Below, piece after piece: positions 1 through 4,827 of a stretch of 8,605 nucleotides of DNA. The DNA comes from Clostridiaceae bacterium (lineage in GTDB: Bacteria > Bacillota > Clostridia > DSM-8532): NCBI GenBank assembly GCA_012842645.1, contig DUSJ01000006.1, forward strand, positions 1 to 8,605. The letters run 5' to 3'. Numbering within the stretch: position 1 is the first letter of the stretch; the number at the start of each line of letters is the position of its first letter. The notes under the pieces are model-generated. The model did not search any database. It saw only the letters and a program-made list of their open reading frames with translations, and was not told the origin of the DNA. Made by a program: the position numbers and the translations under genes.

Positions 1-76
1 ATGAACTTCCTGCCTGCAACAAGGGTTAAACACAACAATAATGTCTCCCGGAAAGCCGCTCGCGTTATACAAATTA

Positions 77-625
77 TCATTTGGCAAACAACATGCCTTT
101 GCTTACCCGGTCTTTTACCTCACTGCCCTTTATCAGTTCCAGAAGTTTAAGGGAGAACTCAAGGGCTGTTCCCGGACCTCTCGACGTAATAAAATTCCGG
201 TCCACAACCACGTTTTCCTGCAATGTTACGGCACCTTCAAGATCTTCCTCGCACCCGGGATAACAGGTAGCTTTTACTCCCTTCAGCAATCCCATCTTTC
301 CGGGTATCGTCGGGCCTGCACATATTGCGGCTATATATCCCTTCCGGTCATTATGCGCCGTCAGCAGCTTCTTCAGAGGTTCAGATGCATACAGGTTCCC
401 GACACCTTTTCCGCCGCCGGGCAACACTATCATGTCTTCGGGCAGGACCTCGATTTTATCGATCGTCGTGTCAGCCACGACAGGGATATTCCTGGCGCTC
501 AGGACCACGTTATCGTTCTTGACCGAAACCAGTACGGTCTCCACCCCTCCGCGCCTCAGGACGTCAATAACCGCTAAGGCCTCTATTTCCTCGAATCCGT
601 CGGCAAACATAACGTATACCTTCAT
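77..625 (-). CDS. DJ-1/PfpI (YajL/ThiJ-type) family protein
   Basis: The 182-residue product is a single-domain class I glutamine amidotransferase-like protein of the DJ-1 clade, near the usual length of 180-190. Visible hallmarks are the N-terminal strand followed by GFEEIEA (residues 10-16, with E15 in the place of the conserved acidic partner), the LPGGG turn (68-72), the nucleophile elbow AICAGP with C102, and the C-terminal SRGPGTALEF segment (148-157). Family members act on methylglyoxal or glycated groups, or serve as oxidative-stress chaperones; which applies here cannot be read from sequence. It has no signal peptide and is presumably cytoplasmic. The start is supported by a GGAGGGG Shine-Dalgarno 5 nt upstream. 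Translation ends in tandem stops (TGA TAA, 79-74). It is divergent from the small membrane-protein gene at 797 and shares the 626-796 spacer with it. No terminator is visible downstream before the window edge. Confidence 0.9.
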   Translation of the reverse strand: MKVYVMFADGFEEIEALAVIDVLRRGGVETVLVSVKNDNVVLSARNIPVVADTTIDKIEVLPEDMIVLPGGGKGVGNLYASEPLKKLLTAHNDRKGYIAAICAGPTIPGKMGLLKGVKATCYPGCEEDLEGAVTLQENVVVDRNFITSRGPGTALEFSLKLLELIKGSEVKDRVSKGMLFAK

Positions 626-648
626 AACATCCCCTCCTTTTTTAAATT

Positions 649-677
649 ATTATAGCCTATAAGAATGAAACCTAAAA
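649..677 (-). promoter_or_regulatory. candidate proximal promoter of the DJ-1-family gene
   Basis: A perfect -10 hexamer TATAAT lies at 654-649 on the minus strand, about 13 nt before the gene's Shine-Dalgarno. The hexamer 17 bp upstream (TTTTAG, 677-672) is a poor -35. It would give a leader of only about 17 nt. It is an alternative or addition to the distal promoter at 697-725. Confidence 0.35.
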
Positions 678-696
678 GACAGGCGGATAAAAAAGG

Positions 697-725
697 GTTA
701 TTCTGCAGTCTTCTATTCCTGTCAA
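697..725 (-). promoter_or_regulatory. candidate distal promoter of the DJ-1-family gene
   Basis: A perfect -35 TTGACA (725-720) is followed after exactly 17 bp by AATAAC (702-697), a 4/6 match to the -10 consensus, reading toward the DJ-1-family gene. The resulting leader would be about 65 nt. The site lies just upstream of the TATAAT (734-739) reading the other way, so the two divergent promoters are nearly back to back and could compete. Confidence 0.4.
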
Positions 726-733
726 TTTTGATG

Positions 734-739
734 TATAAT
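734..739 (+). promoter_or_regulatory. candidate -10 box for the small membrane-protein gene
   Basis: A TATAAT hexamer lies 58 nt before the ATG at 797. The best-spaced -35 (711-716, TTCTAT) is weak, so only the -10 is well supported. Initiation would be near 746. Confidence 0.35.
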
Positions 740-796
740 TGTATAGGTTAGTTTTTTCTTCACGGGACAGGCTAAAAAATCAAAGGAGTGGATCAT

Positions 797-1126
797 ATGA
801 GCCCGGCTATCAAGCACAGGCATTTTACCGCGATAGTTAAGTTCATCATGCTGATATGCCTGTCGATTCTAACTGTTTATGCCTTGTTTAAAGGTAATTT
901 TATCGTAAGAGGCGTCGTTTGCTTCTTTGTTATATCATCAGGGCTGTATTATTTCCGGAGACGCCGGAATGCGAAGGCCACGGAATATGACGAAGTAGGA
1001 TACTGGAGCGGTCTTGACGATTTTGAACTTGGAATAGACTATCATTGCTTCCATGACCTCGGATTATCGGATGATGAGGATTTCGATCTGTTTTCAGACG
1101 ACTTCTATGACAGCAGCCCTGTTTGA
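797..1126 (+). CDS. small membrane protein with acidic C-terminal tail, unknown function
   Basis: I do not recognise this 109-residue protein. The N-terminus is basic (KHRH, 6-9), followed by hydrophobic helices at about 11-31 and 36-53, then a stop-transfer cluster RRRR (54-57) and K60. The remaining tail (61-109) is strongly acidic, with 16 Asp/Glu and many aromatic residues. By the positive-inside rule both ends would face the cytoplasm, giving a hairpin in the membrane with an acidic cytoplasmic tail. The start is ATG at 797, 8 nt after AAGGAG (783-788). A longer reading from GTG at 788 is disfavoured because that codon lies inside the Shine-Dalgarno. It is the only plus-strand gene in the window, convergent with rplL and separated from it by a shared terminator. 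Function is unknown. Confidence 0.75.
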   Translation: MSPAIKHRHFTAIVKFIMLICLSILTVYALFKGNFIVRGVVCFFVISSGLYYFRRRRNAKATEYDEVGYWSGLDDFELGIDYHCFHDLGLSDDEDFDLFSDDFYDSSPV

Positions 1127-1144
1127 TTAATGGAACATGTACAT

Positions 1145-1175
1145 AAAAAAGAGAGCCGTAAAGGCTCTCTTTTTT
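1145..1175. terminator. bidirectional intrinsic terminator between the small membrane-protein gene and rplL
   Basis: A perfect 7-bp GC-rich stem (GAGAGCC 1151-1157, GGCTCTC 1163-1169) with a 5-nt loop is flanked by A6 (1145-1150) and T6 (1170-1175), so it forms a stem plus U-tract on both strands. It lies 18 nt after the plus-strand stop and 19 nt beyond the rplL stop, and should end both convergent transcripts. Confidence 0.9.
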
Positions 1176-1194
1176 GATTTTAACTTCCTGAAAA

Positions 1195-1578
1195 TTATTT
1201 GATTTCGACCACTGCGCCGACTTCCTTGAACTTCTCGGCAATAGCATTTGCCTCTTCCTTGGAAAGGCCTTCCTTGATGGTGCTGGGAACGTTCTCTGTA
1301 ACGTCCTTTGCTTCCTTGAGGCCCAGGTTGGTAACTTCACGTACAACCTTGATAACCTTGATCTTCTCAGGTCCGGTCTCCTTGAGGACGACTGTGAACT
1401 CTGTCTGCTCTTCGGCAGGAGCTGCTGCGGCTGCTCCACCGGCAACAGGGCCGGCTGCTACAGCCACGGGAGCTGCGGATACTCCGAATTCTTCTTCAAT
1501 AGCCTTTACAAGGTCTTTAAGCTCAAGAATAGTTAAAGATTTGATCTCTTCAATGAACTTTGCAATTTTTTCACTCAT
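1195..1578 (-). CDS. rplL: 50S ribosomal protein L7/L12
   Basis: The 127-residue product has the three-part L7/L12 plan. An N-terminal helical dimerisation and L10-binding segment spans about 1-34, a flexible Ala/Gly/Pro hinge about 35-55, and a C-terminal globular domain 58-127. That domain contains the helix [20 protein letters not shown] (72-91), which contacts translation factors, and ends in VGAVVEIK. It forms the mobile ribosomal stalk that recruits EF-Tu, EF-G and IF2. The ATG at 1578 is chosen over one 15 nt upstream because GGAGG (1590-1586) is 7 nt before it and family proteins start MS/MT-x-E-K. It is the last gene of its operon, 44 nt after rplJ, and is followed by a terminator. 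Confidence 0.97.
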   Translation of the reverse strand: MSEKIAKFIEEIKSLTILELKDLVKAIEEEFGVSAAPVAVAAGPVAGGAAAAAPAEEQTEFTVVLKETGPEKIKVIKVVREVTNLGLKEAKDVTENVPSTIKEGLSKEEANAIAEKFKEVGAVVEIK

Positions 1579-1622
1579 TTTTATATCCTCCATTACAATA
1601 AATTTTCGATTTTCAATTCAAA

Positions 1623-2129
1623 TCAGGCATTGGCTGCCTGTTCCTGCTTCTCGGCAAGAGCGTTGAGAGCAACGGCAAGACCATAAAGTCCGCTCTGCAG
1701 GCTTCCGATAAGTCTTGCAAGAAGTTCCTCTTTAGAAGGCGTTGCAGCAAGTTCTTTCACGCCATTGAGGTCGATAATGTTGCCTTCGACCACGCCGCCC
1801 TTAATCTCAAGTTTCTCATAGTCTTTCGAATACTTCACCAGGACTTTGGACGGGGCAACGGGATCATTGCTGATAGCAATGGCGGTAGGACCAGTAAGGT
1901 ATTTTTCAAGTCCTGCCAGTTCACTATCCTTTATCGCGAAGCTGATGATTGAGTTCTTTATGACCCTGTACTCAACATTGGCCTCACGAAGAGCTTTCCT
2001 GAGCTTGGTATCCTGTTCAACCGTAAGTCCCCTGTAATCGGTAAGGACTATTGACTTGGCTTCTTTCAGCTTCTTCGCCAGTTCCTTAACTTTTGCCTTT
2101 TTTTGTTCAAGAAGCTTTTCACTGGGCAT
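1623..2129 (-). CDS. rplJ: 50S ribosomal protein L10
   Basis: The 168-residue product matches L10 in length and layout. The N-terminal globular domain (about 1-130) includes SIVLTDYRGLTVEQ (26-39), the RVIKNSI segment and TGPTAIAISNDPVAPSKVL. It binds 23S rRNA at the GTPase-associated centre. The C-terminal helix (about 132-165, Ala/Leu rich) carries the L12 dimers. A strong AAGGAGGTG Shine-Dalgarno precedes the ATG. In bacteria with this leader, the L10-L12 complex represses its own transcript; here the upstream region contains the matching RNA element and an attenuator. It is followed 44 nt later by rplL and preceded by its own promoter. Confidence 0.97.
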   Translation of the reverse strand: MPSEKLLEQKKAKVKELAKKLKEAKSIVLTDYRGLTVEQDTKLRKALREANVEYRVIKNSIISFAIKDSELAGLEKYLTGPTAIAISNDPVAPSKVLVKYSKDYEKLEIKGGVVEGNIIDLNGVKELAATPSKEELLARLIGSLQSGLYGLAVALNALAEKQEQAANA

Positions 2130-2154
2130 TTTCGCGCACCTCCTTAAATGTAAT

Positions 2155-2194
2155 AAAAAACCCTTTCATAATCCGACCATAGACTATGAAAGGG
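2155..2194 (-). terminator. rplJ leader attenuator (intrinsic terminator)
   Basis: On the minus strand a perfect 10-bp stem (2194-2185 with 2170-2161) closes a 14-nt loop and is followed by T6 (2160-2155), 25 nt before the rplJ start codon. It is oriented to end transcription before rplJ. Its 5' arm is also part of a competing upstream hairpin (2209-2187), so the two structures are mutually exclusive, as expected for attenuation. Confidence 0.9.
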
Positions 2195-2280
2195 TGTTGG
2201 CACCTTTCAGATTAACCTTGATTAACCTCGGCAGGATGATCTACGTTACATCCCGTGTAAGGGATTCCTGCTGTCTACGG
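2187..2280 (-). ncRNA. ribosomal protein L10 leader with antiterminator
   Basis: The untranslated leader before rplJ carries the signature of the Firmicutes L10 leader: CCGTAGACAGCAGG (2280-2267), a small hairpin (ATCCC/GGGAT, 2265-2250), then CCTGCCGAGG (2235-2226), where GCAGG pairs with CCTGC to close the L10-binding element. Downstream, TGAAAGGTG (2209-2201), loop CCAA and CACCCTTTCA (2196-2187) form a 9-bp hairpin with one bulged C, which occupies the 5' arm of the terminator at 2194-2155. From knowledge of B. subtilis rplJL, L10-L12 binding to this leader promotes termination. The same logic is inferred here from the paired alternatives. Confidence 0.9.
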
Positions 2281-2317
2281 CCAGATATTCAATTTGCTTA
2301 TAATTGTCACATGGGCT

Positions 2318-2346
2318 ATTTTACAGTATCGGCTATTATTAGTCAA
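2318..2346 (-). promoter_or_regulatory. internal promoter for rplJ-rplL
   Basis: TTGACT (2346-2341), a 17-bp spacer and TAAAAT (2323-2318) form a near-consensus vegetative promoter on the minus strand. The -35 is built from the last codons of rplA and overlaps its stop codon. Initiation near 2311 would place the whole L10 leader at the start of the transcript, so rplJL can be made and attenuated independently of the upstream genes. Confidence 0.75.
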
Positions 2347-3034
2347 GAACTTTCTGCTGGTTTATCTTGATACCGGGGCCCATTGTCGAAGTAACCGTTA
2401 CGCTCCTGAGGTACTGGCCCTTTGCAGCTGCAGGCTTTGCCTTTATGACAGCCTCAAGAAGTGTACGGAAGTTGTCAAGCAGTTTCTGTGTCCCGAAAGA
2501 TACCTTGCCGATGGGGCAATGGATTATGTTTGTCTTGTCGAGACGGTACTCAATTTTACCTGCCTTGATGTCGGCTATAGCCTTGGCTATATCCATGGTG
2601 ACCGTTCCGGCCTTGGGGTTTGGCATAAGTCCCTTGGGACCAAGTATACGACCCAGACGTCCTACAACACCCATCATGTCAGGGGTAGCGACAACCGCGT
2701 CAAACTCGAACCAGTTCTCTTTCTGGATCTTGTTTACAAGATCCTCAGCGCCTACATAATCAGCGCCGTTCTGTTCAGCTTCGGTAGCTTTTTCGCCCTT
2801 GGCGAAAACGAGTACCCTCACGGTTTTACCTGTACCATGGGGCAGAACCACTGCGCCTCTTACCTGCTGGTCAGCGTGACGGGAGTCAACGCCAAGCTTT
2901 ATATGGACTTCAACTGTCTCGTCGAACTTGGCAGGCGCGGTTTTCTGAACAAGCTCCAATGCTTCTGCCGGTTCGTACAGTTTTGTTCTGTCTACGAGCT
3001 TAAGGCTCTCAAGATACTTCTTTCCTCTTTTCAT
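2339..3034 (-). CDS. rplA: 50S ribosomal protein L1
   Basis: The 231-residue product has full L1 length. It starts with [15 protein letters not shown] and contains the two-domain L1 core: [15 protein letters not shown] (36-50), the domain II segment [19 protein letters not shown] (127-145), and the return to domain I ending [11 protein letters not shown] (214-224). L1 binds helices 76-78 of 23S rRNA, forms the mobile L1 stalk at the E site, and represses its own mRNA by binding a mimic of that site. Such a mimic lies just upstream (3049-3084). The start is supported by GGAG 8 nt before the ATG. An ATG 4 nt earlier is out of frame and opens only a short reading frame. The last codons double as the -35 of the rplJ promoter. 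Confidence 0.97.
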   Translation of the reverse strand: MKRGKKYLESLKLVDRTKLYEPAEALELVQKTAPAKFDETVEVHIKLGVDSRHADQQVRGAVVLPHGTGKTVRVLVFAKGEKATEAEQNGADYVGAEDLVNKIQKENWFEFDAVVATPDMMGVVGRLGRILGPKGLMPNPKAGTVTMDIAKAIADIKAGKIEYRLDKTNIIHCPIGKVSFGTQKLLDNFRTLLEAVIKAKPAAAKGQYLRSVTVTSTMGPGIKINQQKVLD

Positions 3035-3048
3035 TCATATCACTCCTT

Positions 3049-3084
3049 TGTGGTAAAACATCAGCGGGATATCTCCCTCCCACA
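3049..3084 (-). promoter_or_regulatory. probable L1-binding autoregulatory site before rplA
   Basis: In the 61-nt rplK-rplA gap the minus strand reads TGTGGGAG (3084-3077) and later TTTTACCACA (3058-3049). The outer stem TGTGG/CCACA (5 bp) encloses an inner hairpin GGGA-GATA-TCCC (3077-3066), leaving a strongly asymmetric internal loop (GA against 12 nt containing GATG). The GTGGGAG...TACCAC pair matches the 23S rRNA L1-stalk helix where L1 binds. The CCAC arm ends 3 nt before the rplA Shine-Dalgarno, so bound L1 would block rplA translation. The pairing is seen in the sequence; the binding is inferred. Confidence 0.65.
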
Positions 3085-3095
3085 TAATCGGGCTT

Positions 3096-3521
3096 TTAGT
3101 CAACAACTACTACGCCCATGCTCCTTGCGGTACCGGCGATCATGCTCATGGCAGCTTCGATGCTTGCCGCGTTAAGATCTACCATTTTCATTTCAGCAAT
3201 CTTTCTTATTTCTTCCTTTGAGATTTTAGCCACCTTTTCCCTGTTGGGCGCCGGTGATCCGCTTTCTATCTTGCATGCCTTCTTTATGAGGACGGCTGCA
3301 GGCGGAGTCTTCGTGATAAAGGAAAATGAACGATCGCTGTAAACCGTTAATACGACCGGAATAACCAACCCGGCATCCTTTGCCGTTCTTTCATTGAACT
3401 CCTTGCAGAATCCCATGATATTTACGCCATACTGGCCAAGGGCTGGTCCAACCGGTGGAGCAGGAGTCGCTTTCCCTGCGGGGAGCTGCAACTTTACGTA
3501 GCCCATTACTTTTTTTGCCAT
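3096..3521 (-). CDS. rplK: 50S ribosomal protein L11
   Basis: The 141-residue product is exactly the canonical L11 length. The N-terminal domain (1-70) contains [20 protein letters not shown] (11-30) with the flexible Pro-rich segment that contacts thiostrepton-class antibiotics and EF-G, followed by [16 protein letters not shown]. The C-terminal rRNA-binding domain (about 75-141) includes [42 protein letters not shown]11 binds the GTPase-associated 23S rRNA and is needed for stringent-response signalling by RelA. The ATG at 3521 is preferred over one 33 nt upstream because it has GGGAGGTG at the right distance and yields the standard MAKKV start. It lies 82 nt after nusG and 61 nt before rplA. 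Confidence 0.97.
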   Translation of the reverse strand: MAKKVMGYVKLQLPAGKATPAPPVGPALGQYGVNIMGFCKEFNERTAKDAGLVIPVVLTVYSDRSFSFITKTPPAAVLIKKACKIESGSPAPNREKVAKISKEEIRKIAEMKMVDLNAASIEAAMSMIAGTARSMGVVVVD

Positions 3522-3544
3522 TATAATCCACCTCCCAGTTTTTT

Positions 3545-3593
3545 CCCCTGACAATCGGTCAGGAACCTATTTCAAACCAATCATTAAAATTGG
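3545..3593 (-). promoter_or_regulatory. two leader hairpins in the nusG-rplK gap
   Basis: The 82-nt spacer before rplK contains two perfect small hairpins on the minus strand: CCAAT/ATTGG (3593-3577, 7-nt loop) and CCTGAC/GTCAGG (3563-3547, 5-nt loop, extendable with a bulge). The second is followed by A6, then the rplK Shine-Dalgarno. Neither is followed by a U-tract, so they are not terminators. A role in translational control or mRNA processing is possible but unproven. Confidence 0.4.
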
Positions 3594-3603
3594 CAGAAAC
3601 CTT

Positions 3604-4122
3604 TTATAGTTTTACAATCTGAACAAAATCCAGTTCGACAGGGGTCTCCCTTCCGAACATGGAAACCCTGACTCGAACTTTCTTCTTGTCAAGGCTGATC
3701 TCTTCAACAGTGCCAATGAAATTTTCGAGGGGACCGTCAATAATGCGGACACTGTCGCCTACTTCGTAATCCACGACGGTCTCGAACTGTTCAACGCCCA
3801 TCATCCTTACTTCTTCATCGGACAATGGAACAGGCTTGGACCCCGGGCCGACAAATCCGGTCACGCCGCGGGTATTTCTGACTACATACCATGATTCATC
3901 GGTCATTACCATCTTAACAAGAACATATCCCGGGAATACCTTTTTCAATGTGGCCTTCTTTTTGCCGTCCTTAATCTCTATCTGCTCTTCCATCGGAACG
4001 ACCACATCAAGGATATAGTCCTGCATTTTCCTGTTTTCAACTATCTTTTCTATATTGGCCTTCACCTTATTCTCGTAACCGGAATAAGTGTGCACGACAT
4101 ACCATTTTGCTTCCTCTGTCAT
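3604..4122 (-). CDS. nusG: transcription termination/antitermination factor NusG
   Basis: The 172-residue product has the NGN domain at about 5-108, with [20 protein letters not shown] (6-25) and the RNA-polymerase-contacting segment FPGYVLVKM (63-71). The KOW domain follows at about 120-155, with [22 protein letters not shown] (121-142). NusG binds the beta' clamp helices, modulates pausing and Rho-dependent termination, and links to the ribosome through its KOW domain. An in-frame TGA lies three codons before the ATG, so this start is forced. The nearest good Shine-Dalgarno (GGAGG, 4155-4151) is 28 nt upstream, separated by a perfect hairpin (see 4133-4155). It follows secE by 41 nt, in the classic secE-nusG-rplKA order. 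Confidence 0.97.
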   Translation of the reverse strand: MTEEAKWYVVHTYSGYENKVKANIEKIVENRKMQDYILDVVVPMEEQIEIKDGKKKATLKKVFPGYVLVKMVMTDESWYVVRNTRGVTGFVGPGSKPVPLSDEEVRMMGVEQFETVVDYEVGDSVRIIDGPLENFIGTVEEISLDKKKVRVRVSMFGRETPVELDFVQIVKL

Positions 4123-4132
4123 ACCTGTTCAA

Positions 4133-4155
4133 GCGGAAAAGTATTTCCGCCCTCC
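4133..4155 (-). promoter_or_regulatory. nusG ribosome-binding site with hairpin between SD and start
   Basis: On the minus strand the strong SD GGAGG (4155-4151, preceded by A5) is followed immediately by GCGGAAA (4150-4144), a 4-nt loop and TTTCCGC (4139-4133), a perfect 7-bp hairpin. Ten more nt lead to the ATG at 4122. Linear spacing is 28 nt, too long for direct use, but folding the 18-nt hairpin leaves 10 nt, near optimal. The only closer purine run (AGG) directly abuts the start codon. Confidence 0.6.
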
Positions 4156-4163
4156 TTTTTGAC

Positions 4164-4376
4164 TTACTTCTGACCGAAAACAAGACCAAACAATGCGTTC
4201 AGTCCGGTATCCGCAGCCCAGATAATTATGCCGATCATCAGGCATGCAATTAATACAGTCAGGGTGTTGTTCACAAGTTGCTGTCTTGTTGGCCAAATTA
4301 CCTTTTTTATTTCCATGCGGACTTCCTTGATGAACCTGCCCGCACGCTGTCCCAGTTTTTCCTTTTTCTCAGTCAT
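4164..4376 (-). CDS. secE: preprotein translocase subunit SecE
   Basis: The 70-residue product is a minimal Gram-positive SecE. A charged N-terminus is followed by the conserved amphipathic cytoplasmic helix FIKEVRMEIKKVIWPTRQQL (15-34, the KKVxWPT signature at 24-30) and one transmembrane helix at about 38-55. SecE clamps SecY in the SecYEG channel. The single helix is typical, unlike the three in E. coli. The ATG at 4376 has GGGGAG 8 nt upstream. It sits between rpmG (38 nt) and nusG (41 nt). Confidence 0.96.
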   Translation of the reverse strand: MTEKKEKLGQRAGRFIKEVRMEIKKVIWPTRQQLVNNTLTVLIACLMIGIIIWAADTGLNALFGLVFGQK

Positions 4377-4414
4377 TTCGACAACTCCCCGCTTTTTATT
4401 GATTAAGAGGCAAC

Positions 4415-4564
4415 TTACTTGGTCTCCTTATGGACTGTGTGTTTGCGGCAGAACCTGCAGTACTTGTTCATTTCAAGCCTGTCAGGATCATTCTTCTTGT
4501 TTTTGGTTGTATCGTAATTTCTCTGCTTGCACTCGCTGCAAGCCAATGTGATTCTGACTCTCAT
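4415..4564 (-). CDS. rpmG: 50S ribosomal protein L33 (zinc-ribbon type)
   Basis: This 49-residue gene begins [12 protein letters not shown] and has [16 protein letters not shown] (21-36), both diagnostic of L33. Two CxxC pairs (C9/C12 and C36/C39) form a Zn-binding ribbon, so this is the C+ paralogue type, which depends on zinc; many Firmicutes also keep a Cys-less copy elsewhere. L33 lies near the ribosomal E site. GGGAG lies 8 nt before the ATG. It is the first gene of the operon, 60 nt after the predicted transcription start, matching the common rpmG-secE-nusG order. Confidence 0.96.
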   Translation of the reverse strand: MRVRITLACSECKQRNYDTTKNKKNDPDRLEMNKYCRFCRKHTVHKETK

Positions 4565-4630
4565 TTCAAACACTCCCATGCCAATAGCTTGAATTTTCGC
4601 ATAAAAAAAAACGCTCGCAAAGCAATAAAA

Positions 4631-4659
4631 ATGATATCATACAGGCAATTTAAAGTCAA
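4631..4659 (-). promoter_or_regulatory. main promoter of the rpmG-secE-nusG-rplKA operon
   Basis: TTGACT (4659-4654), a 17-bp spacer and TATCAT (4636-4631) lie on the minus strand, with an A/T-rich stretch upstream (4660-4685) that could act as an UP element. Initiation near 4624 gives a leader of about 60 nt that contains a run of nine T (4611-4603). No other promoter-like site of this quality is seen before rpmG. Confidence 0.75.
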
Positions 4660-4719
4660 GTATTACAACAAAAAAACCAAAATACAGTCAGTTACTGCAA
4701 GAAATATTCGCGGCAATAG

Positions 4720-4807
4720 CCTGCAGCGATTTATCTCTCCTTGAATCCATCCGTGATTCAAGTCGCGACCGCTTCGCTGTCGCAGCGATGCTTAAATCGC
4801 ATGCAGG
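4720..4807. repeat. structured intergenic element with nested inverted repeats
   Basis: Outer arms CCTGCAGCGATTTA (4720-4733) and 4793-4807 pair over 14 bp with a single bulged T. Inside are TTGAATC/GATTCAA (4741-4761, perfect 7 bp, 7-nt loop) and GCGAC/GTCGC (4765-4783), giving a branched, roughly three-way-junction fold on either strand. It fills most of the space between the secDF stop and the rpmG promoter. There is no U-tract, so it is not a standard terminator. The design resembles REP/MITE-like dispersed repeats, but copy number cannot be seen in this window. Confidence 0.5.
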
Positions 4808-4827
4808 CACGCCGCTCATCCTTTTAT

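Noticed and set aside
1..150. Plus-strand frame starting with ATG at base 1 (49 codons)
   Set aside because: Most of it is antisense to the DJ-1-family gene, it has no visible SD because it starts at the edge, and no motif is recognisable.
930..1445. Minus-strand 171-codon open frame spanning rplL and the convergent gene
   Set aside because: It crosses the bidirectional terminator, lies in another frame of rplL, and its Arg/Ser-rich composition is typical of a shadow frame.
2294..3175. Long plus-strand open frame of 293 codons
   Set aside because: It runs antisense to rplA and the start of rplK, has no SD, and its translation is Cys/Leu-rich without domain features. Two certain ribosomal genes explain the bases.
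4377..4414. tRNA-Trp gene between rpmG and secE, seen in some relatives
   Set aside because: The spacer is only 38 nt and has no cloverleaf.
4603..4625. T9 run just after the rpmG transcription start as a terminator
   Set aside because: The preceding stem (GCT/AGC) is only 3 bp, too weak for intrinsic termination. It is more likely an A/T tract in the leader.
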